A stretch of 64,000 nucleotides of DNA, from the NCBI GenBank assembly GCA_030426805.1, contig JAUHXU010000001.1, positions 1,142,861 through 1,206,860 on the forward strand. The letters are read 5' to 3'. Position 1 is the stretch's first letter, and every line of letters begins with the position of its first letter. Of this stretch, positions 1 to 8,636 are shown piece by piece. The notes beneath the pieces were generated by a model. That model saw only the letters and a list, made by a program, of their open reading frames with translations, had not been told where the DNA came from and searched no databases. A program made the translations under genes and the position numbers. The stretch comes from a bacterium. GTDB taxonomy: Bacteria; Planctomycetota; JAFGQW01.

Positions 1-1
1 G

Positions 2-277
2 ATGCGCGAGCAGGCCGAGCGTGACGAACTGGAGCGGCGCAAGGGCGCCCCGCCGGGTGCAGATCGAGAATTGCAGCAACACGTCGAGGAGGCGATCGGC
101 TCCCTGCCCGAGAAGTATCGCGACGCTTTGCGGCTCCGGTCGTTACAGGGGCTGCCCTATTCGGGCGTCGCGGAGGTCCTCGGGATTCCGGAGACGACCG
201 CCCGCTCGCTGGTCCACCGTGGCAAACGGCTGCTGGTGCCGAAGCTCCAGCACCTCATGGGGGAACTCGAATCGTGA
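2..277 (+). CDS. ECF-type RNA polymerase sigma factor, C-terminal part (cut by window edge)
   Basis: This is the C-terminal end of a sigma-70 family factor. The visible 91 residues hold region 4, with a helix-turn-helix of the form YSGVAEVLGIPETTARSLVHRGK that would contact the -35 element. The preceding stretch EEAIGSLPEKYRDALRLR is the usual lead into region 4. Region 2 is missing, so the gene almost certainly begins upstream of the window even though an ATG lies at the edge. Its stop overlaps the GTG start of the anti-sigma gene by four bases, so the pair is translationally coupled. This is an extracytoplasmic-function regulator whose target genes cannot be seen from here. Confidence 0.85.
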   Translation: MREQAERDELERRKGAPPGADRELQQHVEEAIGSLPEKYRDALRLRSLQGLPYSGVAEVLGIPETTARSLVHRGKRLLVPKLQHLMGELES

Positions 278-2088
278 ACGACGCACGCTGTAGCGAACTG
301 CTACCGGCCTACCTCGAGGGGTCGCTCCCCGCCGCGGAACGCGCGGCGGTCGACGCACACCTCTCGACGTCGGCCGCGTGCCGCGACGAGCTCGCCCGCC
401 TCCGTCTCCTCGAGACGTGGCTCGACGACCTCCCCCGCGAGGTCCCCGTGCCGTCCGAGGTCACGCAGGCGATCCTCGCGTCGACGACAATGGCGGCGTC
501 GACCGAAGACGAAAGCCCCACGGCGATCCCGCTCCGCCCGCCGCGCCGTCTCGTCTGGACGACGGCCGCCGCGGTGCTGATCACGGCGGTGCTCGCGTGG
601 TGGCTCTCGCGGCCGGGTTCGACCGACGGTGCGACGCCGGTCGTCGTCGAGCGCGACGATGCACCGGATCGCACGGTGGTCGTCGCCGCGCGACTCGTCG
701 TCGGCGACACGGTCGGACGCGCACCGACGGGGGCGCGCGTCCGCATCTACGCGCCGTCGCTCGCGCGGCTCTACCACGACCTGACGTTGATGAAGGTCGA
801 GCCGGCGATGTCGTTCAACAACGTGCGGATCGCGCGCGAGACACCGTTCCGCGAAGTCGAGGTCGACGCGGACGGACGGATCGGGCTCGATCGCCCGCTC
901 GCCCGGGGGCGACACCTCGCGTTCGTCGAGGTACCGGGTCACGTCGGCACGTGGGGTTTGCTCGACGCGGTCGAGACCGCGCCGCGGCTGGCGCTCGCAC
1001 TCGTGCCGGCGCACGAGGTGCGCGTGCACGGCACGGTTCGCGATCGCGTGTCCGGCCAACCGGTCGCGGGTGCGATCATCGCCACGCCGGACGGCACCGG
1101 CACCGGCGCGACCGACGCCGACGGTCAGTTCGACTTCGTCGCGCGCGTGCAACGCGGCGTACGACCGCGGTTCTGTGTGCTCGCCGACGGCTTCGTGCCG
1201 CTGCAGCGGCAACTCGGTATCGAGCGCGACCGGCTCGACTGGGACGCCAGGATCGCAGCCGCCGAACGACGCGACGTCGCGGTCGCGCTGACCGACGCCG
1301 CCGGGGAGCCGCTGCGCGGCGCGATCGTGTTGCTTGCACCGGTCTACCCGATCCCCGGGGAGGCCGAGGCGCGCGAGGTCGGTGTCACCGACGACACCGG
1401 GCGCGTCGTCTTCCGATCGCTCGTGAATGCGGCGCACCGGATGACGGTGTCGCACCCGCGCGCCTACGTGCGCGACCACGCGATCGACGCCGACGCGACC
1501 GAGATCGCACTGCGCGTACCGCCCGACGGCGACGCGCGCTGCACGATCTGCGTGCAGGGCATCCCCGACGACGAGCGCGAGCGCACGCGGGCGATCCTCA
1601 CCTACTTCGACGACCGCACCCGGCTGATCGAGCGCCATCTCGACCTCGAGGGCTGCGTGCGGTTCGCGCATCTACGCGGAGCGCAGCCGACCGTGCAACT
1701 CTTCACCGGCGAGGGGCTGGGCTACTACATCACCTTCCCCCTCGACGACGGCGATGCGACGACGCTCGACTACCCGCTGCCACCGCGCCTGCACACGGTG
1801 CGCGGCCGGCTCGCGGGCCGCGGCGCCGAGTCGGTCGCGATCGTCCGCATCCAGGGCGATCTGCCCCGCCTCACGGTCGGCCGACGCAAGTCGCTCCGGC
1901 ACCGGTTCGCCGTCGAGACGATCGTCCGCCCCGACGGCACGTTCGAGTGGCCCGCGCTCCCGCGCCTGCGCAACGTCGAGGTCATCGGTCGCGCGACCGA
2001 CGACCATCGTTCGCGGCGCCGATTGTTCGCCGGCACCGAGATCGATCTGACCGCGACGACGCCACAGACGATCTCGCTCGGCAACTGA
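274..2088 (+). CDS. Membrane anti-sigma factor with degenerate zinc-binding motif and large exported C-terminal part
   Basis: The 604-residue protein has an N-terminal zf-HC2-like anti-sigma domain (residues 5-50), one membrane segment (about 93-111), and a long C-terminal part that should lie outside the cytoplasm. The classical ZAS motif is His-x3-Cys-x2-Cys. Here it reads H29...S33...C36, so one ligand cysteine is serine. Residues about 248-320 look like a carboxypeptidase-regulatory (Ig-like) domain, and a second similar stretch probably follows near 325-400. The GTG start overlaps the sigma factor stop. I infer that it holds the sigma factor at the membrane and that the exported part is the sensor or has a structural role. 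What it senses is unknown. Confidence 0.75.
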   Translation: MNDARCSELLPAYLEGSLPAAERAAVDAHLSTSAACRDELARLRLLETWLDDLPREVPVPSEVTQAILASTTMAASTEDESPTAIPLRPPRRLVWTTAAAVLITAVLAWWLSRPGSTDGATPVVVERDDAPDRTVVVAARLVVGDTVGRAPTGARVRIYAPSLARLYHDLTLMKVEPAMSFNNVRIARETPFREVEVDADGRIGLDRPLARGRHLAFVEVPGHVGTWGLLDAVETAPRLALALVPAHEVRVHGTVRDRVSGQPVAGAIIATPDGTGTGATDADGQFDFVARVQRGVRPRFCVLADGFVPLQRQLGIERDRLDWDARIAAAERRDVAVALTDAAGEPLRGAIVLLAPVYPIPGEAEAREVGVTDDTGRVVFRSLVNAAHRMTVSHPRAYVRDHAIDADATEIALRVPPDGDARCTICVQGIPDDERERTRAILTYFDDRTRLIERHLDLEGCVRFAHLRGAQPTVQLFTGEGLGYYITFPLDDGDATTLDYPLPPRLHTVRGRLAGRGAESVAIVRIQGDLPRLTVGRRKSLRHRFAVETIVRPDGTFEWPALPRLRNVEVIGRATDDHRSRRRLFAGTEIDLTATTPQTISLGN

Positions 2089-2113
2089 CCGACTCGATCA
2101 CCCGACGTCATTC

Positions 2114-3277
2114 TCACCAGACGTAGGTCTCGGTGTTGCCGAAGCGGATGCCGGCCGGCGCCGCTGGATCGACGACCGCCCCGGACACGTGGACCGGGAC
2201 ACCCTTCGGCAGTAGCGCCACATCGAGCGTCGCGGTCTTCGTTCCCTGGATGCTCAGCAGCCCCGTGAAGTTCGTCGTGAGCCCCGGCGTCGTTCCGCAC
2301 ACCGTCAACGCGAAGAGCGGATCCGGCGCGAGGTAGAGGGTACCGGCGCCCGACAGGTAGGTGCCCGACGTCAACGAGAGGGAGGCGGCCAGGCAGTAGC
2401 GATCGCGGTTGGCGCCGCGGAAGCGCACGCGCACGGAGAGGCCGGTGCTGTTCGTCGTCTCGAGCGAGATGTTCTGGTCCTCCCAGACGTCGAGACCGTT
2501 GATCACCGGCTGGCCGCTGTTGTAGCGCCCCCACAAGAAGAGATCGCTGCGGAACTGATAGAGAAAGCCGTCACCCGTACCGACCCACAGCCGACGGAGC
2601 CGCGTATCGTAGGTGCAGCAGTTCGCGGTGCTGCCCACCAGGTAGCGTTTCGCACTCGTCGCCCCGGAGGGGTACTTGATCACGAGCGGCTCGGCGGTGC
2701 TCAACTGCGTGACGACGATCCGGTCGACGTCGGGCATGTAGCACACGCCCGACGGCACGTAGTCGAGCGTCGAGATCGTCGTCGTCGTGCCGTAGCGGTC
2801 GACGCGGAGCAGGTGCTTCGACGTCAGACCGACGATCTGATCGCCACGCTTCGTGTCGCGACAGATCGCGTTCACGTTGGCGCCGCCGTACGAAACGAGT
2901 GTCGTGTCGCTCTTGGAGTTGAACCAGAGGTAGCTCACGCCGGCCGTGTTGGCCGCGATCGCGTAGCCGTCGGGCGTCGCGGTCATCGCCGTGGCCCACC
3001 CGTTCGCGAGCGTCGTGAGCGTCGTCATCGTGCCGAGACGAGTGGTGCGATAGAGCCGCCCCAACGCGTCGCTCGTCACGACGCCGTCGTTCCAGTGCGC
3101 CGTCTGGCACGCCTGCATCGTCACGGCCGTCGCGCGCAGCGTGTGCGCCTGGGTATCGAGCCGGTCGTAGTAGAACACCCCGTTGGGGGTCGTGAACGCG
3201 AGATCACTCGCCACAGGCTGCGCGAACGCACTCGCGGCCGTCAGCGCGACCGCCGCCATCAGAATCGTCAATCGCAT
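2114..3277 (-). CDS. Secreted protein of unknown function, beta-propeller-like
   Basis: I do not recognise a named family. The ATG chosen has a GGAAGGAG ribosome site at good spacing and opens a clear signal peptide ending near SAFA-QP, so the 387-residue protein is exported. Residues about 25-260 hold repeated short beta motifs with glycine and aspartate turns (DALGRLYRT, GDGFLYQFR), as in PQQ or NHL-type propellers. The last 100 residues form a separate beta-rich module ending in DPAAPAGIRFGNTETYVW, a type of tail that I have the impression of seeing on other planctomycete exported proteins. It is convergent with the anti-sigma gene and divergent from the next sigma factor. Confidence 0.6.
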   Translation of the reverse strand: MRLTILMAAVALTAASAFAQPVASDLAFTTPNGVFYYDRLDTQAHTLRATAVTMQACQTAHWNDGVVTSDALGRLYRTTRLGTMTTLTTLANGWATAMTATPDGYAIAANTAGVSYLWFNSKSDTTLVSYGGANVNAICRDTKRGDQIVGLTSKHLLRVDRYGTTTTISTLDYVPSGVCYMPDVDRIVVTQLSTAEPLVIKYPSGATSAKRYLVGSTANCCTYDTRLRRLWVGTGDGFLYQFRSDLFLWGRYNSGQPVINGLDVWEDQNISLETTNSTGLSVRVRFRGANRDRYCLAASLSLTSGTYLSGAGTLYLAPDPLFALTVCGTTPGLTTNFTGLLSIQGTKTATLDVALLPKGVPVHVSGAVVDPAAPAGIRFGNTETYVW

Positions 3278-3488
3278 CGGATTCGGGCTCCTTCCGCCCG
3301 GGTGGGACATGGATCGCAAACACGCGGCGCACCGACGCCGTCGAGCGAGCCGATGTCGGCGCGACCGGGGTCGTTACACGAAAGGCCGCTCGGATCCGAA
3401 CGCCGGGGCTTCGTTGGCGATTTTGTGAACGCCGCGGCCGGCGAACCGGACAATACGACGACCCGTGGACTTTGACCGGAGCCCATGC

Positions 3489-4025
3489 ATGACCGACCGC
3501 CGTGACCGCTACCGCGACGAGTGGCTGATCGTCCGCGCCCGAGACGGCGACCGGGCGGCACTCGAGCGGTTGGTCGAGCGGTGGCAGCGACGGCTGTGGC
3601 AACACGCGTTCCGGTTGACCGGACGGGAGGCGGCCGCATCGGACGTCGTGCAGGAGACGTGGCTCGTCGTCACTCGCGCCCTCGGGCGCTTGCGTGACCC
3701 CGCGCGCTTTCGGGCCTGGGTGTTCGCGATCGTCACGAGACGAGCTGCCAGCCGTCGTCGCGACGACGGGCGGTTCACCGAACTCGACGACGCCGATCGG
3801 ATCGCGACGCGACCGACGGACGCGAGCGAGCCGGTCGAGCGACTGCGCGACGCGCTGCGACGCCTCGACGGTGAGGACCGCGCACTGCTGGCCTTGAAGT
3901 ATCAGGACGGATTCGACATCGCGGAGATCGGTCGGATCCTCGACATCCCGGAGGGAACCGCGAAGTCGCGCTTGTTTCACGCGCGGCAACGGCTCCGGGC
4001 AATCCTCGAAAGGACGGACGGATGA
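3489..4025 (+). CDS. ECF-type RNA polymerase sigma factor
   Basis: A 178-residue sigma-70 family factor of normal ECF size. Region 2 is in the first 85 residues (FRLTGREAAASDVVQETWLVV and the RFRAWVFAIVTRRA stretch). Region 4 is near the C-terminus, with the HTH FDIAEIGRILDIPEGTAKSRL. I chose the ATG preceded by CCGGAG at 7 bases; a GTG 24 bases upstream is in frame but has no such site. Its stop overlaps the next start (ATGA), so it is coupled to a small membrane protein that probably acts as its regulator. The 211-base divergent gap upstream likely carries promoters for both directions, but I see no convincing consensus. Confidence 0.88.
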   Translation: MTDRRDRYRDEWLIVRARDGDRAALERLVERWQRRLWQHAFRLTGREAAASDVVQETWLVVTRALGRLRDPARFRAWVFAIVTRRAASRRRDDGRFTELDDADRIATRPTDASEPVERLRDALRRLDGEDRALLALKYQDGFDIAEIGRILDIPEGTAKSRLFHARQRLRAILERTDG

Positions 4026-4393
4026 GCGAGTTCGGCGAGATGATCCGGGAGGCATTCCTCGGGCTGGAGTCTTTCGACGCGTTGCCGGGCAAGGCAGAGC
4101 TCGAGCAGGCGATCGCAAAACTGGACCGACGCGAACGGACCGTGCGGTGGATGGCGTGGGGCGCGGTCGGGTTCATGACCGCACTCGTCGCCGGCGTGAT
4201 CGCCTCCTGGTTCGCGACCGACGGACACGGCGTCGAATCGGCGGCGGTTCACGTGGCACTGTTCCTGTTCGCGATGAGCGGCATCGGGATGATGAAACTG
4301 TGGTTGATCGTGATGCAGAGCCACTTTACGACGCTGCAGGAGCTCAAGCGGACGCAACTGCTGACGCTCGAGCGCATCGGCGCTGGCGGGTAG
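4022..4393 (+). CDS. Small two-helix membrane protein coupled to an ECF sigma factor
   Basis: This 123-residue protein has an N-terminal soluble helix (residues 1-40) and two membrane helices (about 46-64 and 76-95). The tail WLIVMQSHFTTLQELKRTQLLTLE looks amphipathic and may form a coiled coil. It resembles the small membrane proteins often found right after planctomycete and proteobacterial ECF sigma genes (DUF6768-like), but I cannot confirm the family. The four-base overlap with the sigma gene suggests a role in controlling the sigma factor. No zinc-binding anti-sigma motif is present, so the mechanism is unclear. Confidence 0.65.
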   Translation: MSEFGEMIREAFLGLESFDALPGKAELEQAIAKLDRRERTVRWMAWGAVGFMTALVAGVIASWFATDGHGVESAAVHVALFLFAMSGIGMMKLWLIVMQSHFTTLQELKRTQLLTLERIGAGG

Positions 4394-4502
4394 TCGCGTC
4401 TCGACTCCGGACGGGAGTCAAGGCGGACGGAGATCGGCCGAGCATAGCGGGAGCGCCCGGATCGTCCGGGCTCGACACGTCGTCTCGCGCCAGGGAAGTC
4501 CG

Positions 4503-5678
4503 ATGAACATTCGCCAGCTCCTCGACCGCATGGTCGAACTCGACGCCTCCGACCTCCACTTGAAAGCGGGCAGCCCGCCCGGACTCCGCGTCCACGGCAC
4601 GCTGCGCCCGGTCGAGGGGTGGGACGTGCTCGATGCCGCGAGCTGTCGCGCGCTGGTCTTCGAGTTGCTCGACCCCGAGCAGATCGAAGCGCTCGAGCAC
4701 GACCGCGACCTCGACCTGTCGGTCGGCATCGACGGGCTCGCGCGCTTCCGCGTCAACGTCTTCCACCAACGGGGGAGTTGCGCCGCGGTCCTCCGGAAGA
4801 TCCCGATCGACGTGCCCGAGCTCGAACAGATGGGCTTCGCCGACATCCTGCCGAAGCTGTGCGATCGCAAGCACGGACTCATCGTCGTCACCGGCCCGAC
4901 GGGCTCCGGCAAGTCGACGACGCTCGCGGCGATGGTCGACTACATCAACCGCAACAAGTTCGGGCACATCCTGACGCTCGAGGACCCGATCGAGTTCGTC
5001 CACCCCGACAAGCGCTGCTACGTCAACCAGCGCGAAATCGGCGCCGACACGAAGACGTTCTCGACCGCGCTGCGGGCGGCGCTGCGCGAGGATCCCGACT
5101 ACATCCTCGTCGGCGAGATGCGCGACCAGGAGACGATCTCGCTCGCGATCACCGCCGCCGAGACCGGCCACATGGTGTTCGGCACGCTGCACACGACGAG
5201 CGCGATCCAGACGGTCGACCGGATGATCGACGTGTTCCCGCACGAATCGCAGGCGCAGATCCGCACGCAGCTCTCGATCACGTTGCAGGGCGTGATCTCG
5301 CAGAACCTGCTGCCGAAGGTCGGCGGCGGGCGCGCGTGCGCGCAAGAGGTGATGATCGGTACCGACGCGGTCCGCAGCTGCATCCGCGACGGCAAGACGC
5401 CGCAACTGATCAACCAGCTCCAGACCGGTCAGAACGTCGGCATGCAGACGCTCGAAATGCACCTCGCAAAACTCGTCCGACAGGGCCTCGTCACGCTCGA
5501 CGACGCGCTCGCGAAGGCGAACTACCCGAACCTGCTCCGGCAGCGCCTCGAGGCCGACGGCGGCGCACCGGCGCCCGCGGCGAACGGCGCCCGCGCGACC
5601 CGCGGCACCCGCACGGAGTCCTCGCGGCCGAAGGCGTCGAGCTTCGAGGCGTTCCGCGCGAACCGCGCACGCCGCTGA
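4503..5678 (+). CDS. pilT: Type IV pilus retraction / twitching ATPase PilT
   Basis: A hexameric secretion-family ATPase that depolymerises type IV pili. The 391 residues contain the N-terminal PAS-like domain (SDLHLKAGSPPGLRVHG), Walker A GPTGSGKSTT at 131-140, the Asp box, the Walker B region with VGEMRDQETI, and the His box HTTSAIQTVDRMIDVFP. The VGEMRD signature separates PilT from PilB. A GGGAAG site precedes the ATG. The C-terminal 45 residues are low-complexity and basic, an extension beyond the usual end. No other pilus genes lie nearby, so the rest of the machinery must be elsewhere. Confidence 0.95.
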   Translation: MNIRQLLDRMVELDASDLHLKAGSPPGLRVHGTLRPVEGWDVLDAASCRALVFELLDPEQIEALEHDRDLDLSVGIDGLARFRVNVFHQRGSCAAVLRKIPIDVPELEQMGFADILPKLCDRKHGLIVVTGPTGSGKSTTLAAMVDYINRNKFGHILTLEDPIEFVHPDKRCYVNQREIGADTKTFSTALRAALREDPDYILVGEMRDQETISLAITAAETGHMVFGTLHTTSAIQTVDRMIDVFPHESQAQIRTQLSITLQGVISQNLLPKVGGGRACAQEVMIGTDAVRSCIRDGKTPQLINQLQTGQNVGMQTLEMHLAKLVRQGLVTLDDALAKANYPNLLRQRLEADGGAPAPAANGARATRGTRTESSRPKASSFEAFRANRARR

Positions 5679-5743
5679 ATCGCCTCTTTCTCCGGTCGAC
5701 GTGACGCGCCCCGCGTTACGATGCTCGGCAGGAGAAACGGCAC

Positions 5744-6667
5744 GTGGACGAGACGTCCGATCGGATTGGGTTCTGGGATCGCGAGTTCGGCGAGCACAGC
5801 GACGCCGAACGTGCGTCCGAGGTCTACACACTCGGCTCGCCGCTGTTCTGGAAGACGTACGGCGACAGACGATTCGGATCGGAACCAGGGGCGCTCGGGT
5901 GGATCCCGTGGCTGCTTCGGACTTATCGCCCCCGCCGCGTGCTCGAACTCGGATGCGGCACGGGCGACCTCTCGCTCGACCTGGCCCGCCGCGGATTCGC
6001 CGACCGGTTCGTCGCCGTCGACTTGTCGTCGGTGGCCGTCGAACACGGCCGAGCCAAGGCGGCGGCCGACGGCCTCGCCGACGCCGTCGCGTTTCGCACC
6101 GGCGACCTCAACGACCTGACACTCGACGACGAACCCTTCGACCTCGTCATCGCGCAGATGGCCGTGCATCACGTCGACCGACTCGAAGTGCTCTGCGAGC
6201 GGATCCAGCGCTGCCTCTCGCCGGGCGGATCGTTCGCGATCAACGAGTACGTCGGTCCGAATCGATGGCAACTCACGCGGATGCAGACCGCCCTCGCCAA
6301 CGCACTGCTCGCGCGGATGCCCAAGCGGTATCGGTTCCAAACCGACGGCCACTTCCGGCTCAAGGTGCCCCGCTTCACCGTCGAGGAGATGATCGCTCGG
6401 GACCCGACCGAGTCGCCGCGCTCCGAGGACATCGAGCCTGTATTCCGCGACCACTTCCACGTCGATCACCGCATCGACTACGGCGGATCGATCGCGACGC
6501 TCGTGTTCGACTCGATCGTCGGCAACCTCCGCGAGGACGATCCGAAAGCGGTGCTGTGGTTCAAGCGCGTGATGCGGGTCGACCACTGGGCGCGGCTGAC
6601 GCGCCTCGTTCCGGTCACCAACCTCGTGCTGGCCGGCCGGAGCCGATCGATCACAACAGGCGCGTGA
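5744..6667 (+). CDS. Class I SAM-dependent methyltransferase
   Basis: A 307-residue methyltransferase. Motif I is VLELGCGTGDLSLDL (about residue 65), motif II an acidic strand end (FVAVDLSSVAVEHG), and the post-I region is FDLVIAQMAVHHVDRLE, followed by the LSPGGSFAINEYVG stretch typical of ubiE-like enzymes. The GTG start has an AGGAG site 10 bases upstream. The substrate cannot be told from sequence. The C-terminal 120 residues (IARDPTESPRSEDIEPVFRD...) are rich in charged residues and may be a substrate cap. Its 3' end overlaps the convergent gene by 17 bases. Confidence 0.8.
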   Translation: MDETSDRIGFWDREFGEHSDAERASEVYTLGSPLFWKTYGDRRFGSEPGALGWIPWLLRTYRPRRVLELGCGTGDLSLDLARRGFADRFVAVDLSSVAVEHGRAKAAADGLADAVAFRTGDLNDLTLDDEPFDLVIAQMAVHHVDRLEVLCERIQRCLSPGGSFAINEYVGPNRWQLTRMQTALANALLARMPKRYRFQTDGHFRLKVPRFTVEEMIARDPTESPRSEDIEPVFRDHFHVDHRIDYGGSIATLVFDSIVGNLREDDPKAVLWFKRVMRVDHWARLTRLVPVTNLVLAGRSRSITTGA

Positions 6668-8489
6668 GCCGGTCGCGGTGGGCGCGGCCGCGCCGGTCGC
6701 GCGGCGCGATCTCGAGCAACGCGTCGGTCGCGTCGATGGCCTCCTCGATGCGGCCACGGTATTCCAGTAACTCGGCGAGCCGACGGAGCGCCCAGACGCG
6801 CAGCGTCTTGAATCGCGGGCCGCGGGCGATGCGCGCGACGGTCCGGAACTCCTCTTCGGCACGGTCGAAGTCGCCGACGCGATCCCCGAAGCGCTTGCCG
6901 CGGGCGACGAGCAACCGCCCGAGCTTGAGCCGGGCCAGCACGTGGCGCGGCTCGTCGCGGACGATCCCGGCCAGCACGCGCTCACCCTCGAGCCATGCAC
7001 CGGCATCGAGACCGCGCTCGGCGATACGGATGTTCACCTCGCCGAGGTTGATGCGGCTGTCGAAGTTCTCCGGGTAGAGCTTCATCGCGGCGCGATACTG
7101 CTCCCGCGCGCCGAGCCAATCCCGCCGCGCGACGAGCGCGTTGCCGAAGTGATTGCGTGCGCGATAGCCGTCGGGCGCGATCGCGACCGCCCCGCCCCAC
7201 AGCCGTACCGGGTCGGTGTAGTCGACCGCTCGCACGGCGGTCCGCGCCCCGAACGCGGCGACCACGAGTGCTGCGGCGACCACCGCGCCACGAAGGGACA
7301 CGCCCCGCGAGAGCACGACCGCCGCGATCATCGGCGCGACGAGCAGCGCCAGCGGGAGGTAGACACGGTGCTCGTTCATCACGACGTTGAGCGGAACGAT
7401 CGAACTCGTCGGGCTCAGCGCGAGCGGAAGGACGAGCGCGCCGAACGCGAGCAACGGCGCGCGACGGAGCAGGAGCAGCGCGACGACCACGAGCACGCCG
7501 AGCGCGACGACCGACAACCAGACGCGTGGCTCACCGAACGCATGCGCGACCGGCACGTGGTGCGCGATCGTCAGATCGGCGGGCCACAAGATCAACCCGA
7601 CGTAGTGCCAGAAGACGTCCGCCTGGGTATACAGGTTCGACGCGATGCTGCGCCCGCCGGTGAGTTCGTGGCCGAGCGGTCGCGTGAACCGCGCGGCGGC
7701 GAGCGTCACGCCGGTGTGCCCCATCACCGCGCGGCGGAGCAGCATGTAGCCCACCGAGGCGACGACGATCGGCGCGAGCCGTGACGCGCACACGAGCAGT
7801 CGGCGGCCGAGCGGGACCCCCGCCCGACGGGCCACGACGAGCCCGGTGCACTCGAGCAGCACGAGCGTCGCCGGCAGCGTGATCGTGATCGCCTTCGACG
7901 CGAACCCGACGAGCGTCGCGACGAGCGCCAGCACGGTCCACGCGACCGCACGTCCCCCGATCGCGCGCCGACCGCGCACGTAGGCCAGCACTGCGACGAC
8001 GTATCCCAGCGTCGCGAGCAGACTCGAACGGCAACTCACGTAGAGCACCGCCTCGGTCGCGAGCGGATGGAGCGCGAACACCGTCGCGCCGAGCCACGCC
8101 GCCGTCGGTCCCCGCCGATGGCCTGCGAACAACGCGCGCCCGAGCGCCCACACCGCCACCCCGACGAGCACGTGCAACAGCAGGTTCGTCAGGTGATAGC
8201 CGAGCGGATTCTGCCCCCACACCGCGCGGTCCACGGAGTAGGTCAGCAGCAACACCGGTCGATACATCCGCGTGCGCGGGTTCTCGTCGAACAGACTCGC
8301 GTCCACGAAGAACCGCCCGGCGTTGTCCAACGTCAGGTGGGGGTTGCGGACGATCGAGTGGTCGTCGTCGTAGTAAAACGGCGACGCGAGCCCCGGCGCG
8401 TAGACGATCAGGGGCAACACGACGAGCGTGAGCCACAGGGCCCAGCGAGGCGGCTTTCGCAACGGCTGCATTCTCCCTCTGTCGGCCAT
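6651..8489 (-). CDS. TMTC-like multi-pass membrane glycosyltransferase with C-terminal TPRs
   Basis: The product is about 612 residues with ten or so membrane helices, then a soluble tail of TPR-like helices from about residue 430 (RNHFGNALVARRDWLGAREQYRAAMK). An early periplasmic loop reads PFYYDDDHSIVRNPHL. The DDD acidic motif plus the TPR tail is the layout of the TMTC / GT-C protein O-mannosyltransferase-like family, which uses lipid-linked sugars. The start is uncertain: two in-frame ATGs (here, and six codons downstream) both lack a well-spaced ribosome site. It is divergent from the nucleotidyltransferase-like/GT4 pair, so a glycan role is plausible. Confidence 0.72.
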   Translation of the reverse strand: MADRGRMQPLRKPPRWALWLTLVVLPLIVYAPGLASPFYYDDDHSIVRNPHLTLDNAGRFFVDASLFDENPRTRMYRPVLLLTYSVDRAVWGQNPLGYHLTNLLLHVLVGVAVWALGRALFAGHRRGPTAAWLGATVFALHPLATEAVLYVSCRSSLLATLGYVVAVLAYVRGRRAIGGRAVAWTVLALVATLVGFASKAITITLPATLVLLECTGLVVARRAGVPLGRRLLVCASRLAPIVVASVGYMLLRRAVMGHTGVTLAAARFTRPLGHELTGGRSIASNLYTQADVFWHYVGLILWPADLTIAHHVPVAHAFGEPRVWLSVVALGVLVVVALLLLRRAPLLAFGALVLPLALSPTSSIVPLNVVMNEHRVYLPLALLVAPMIAAVVLSRGVSLRGAVVAAALVVAAFGARTAVRAVDYTDPVRLWGGAVAIAPDGYRARNHFGNALVARRDWLGAREQYRAAMKLYPENFDSRINLGEVNIRIAERGLDAGAWLEGERVLAGIVRDEPRHVLARLKLGRLLVARGKRFGDRVGDFDRAEEEFRTVARIARGPRFKTLRVWALRRLAELLEYRGRIEEAIDATDALLEIAPRDRRGRAHRDRLTRLL

Positions 8490-8636
8490 CGCGGCCACGC
8501 GGATCGAGGAGGCACGTAACCCACAACCAGTCGGCAACTTAGGGTAAGTCGGCGGGCAGCGACCGCACCCGCGGTTCAAGCGCCGTCCGGGGAAACGACG
8601 ACGAACGAGGCGGAGGCCCCCTGCACCGGGAGAGTC

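Noticed and set aside
3278..3488. Auto-regulated ECF promoter before the second sigma gene
   Set aside because: TGAAC- and CGAC-like bits exist but spacing does not fit an ECF consensus.
4344..5831. Minus-strand frame covering pilT
   Set aside because: Shadow of pilT, which has all family motifs.
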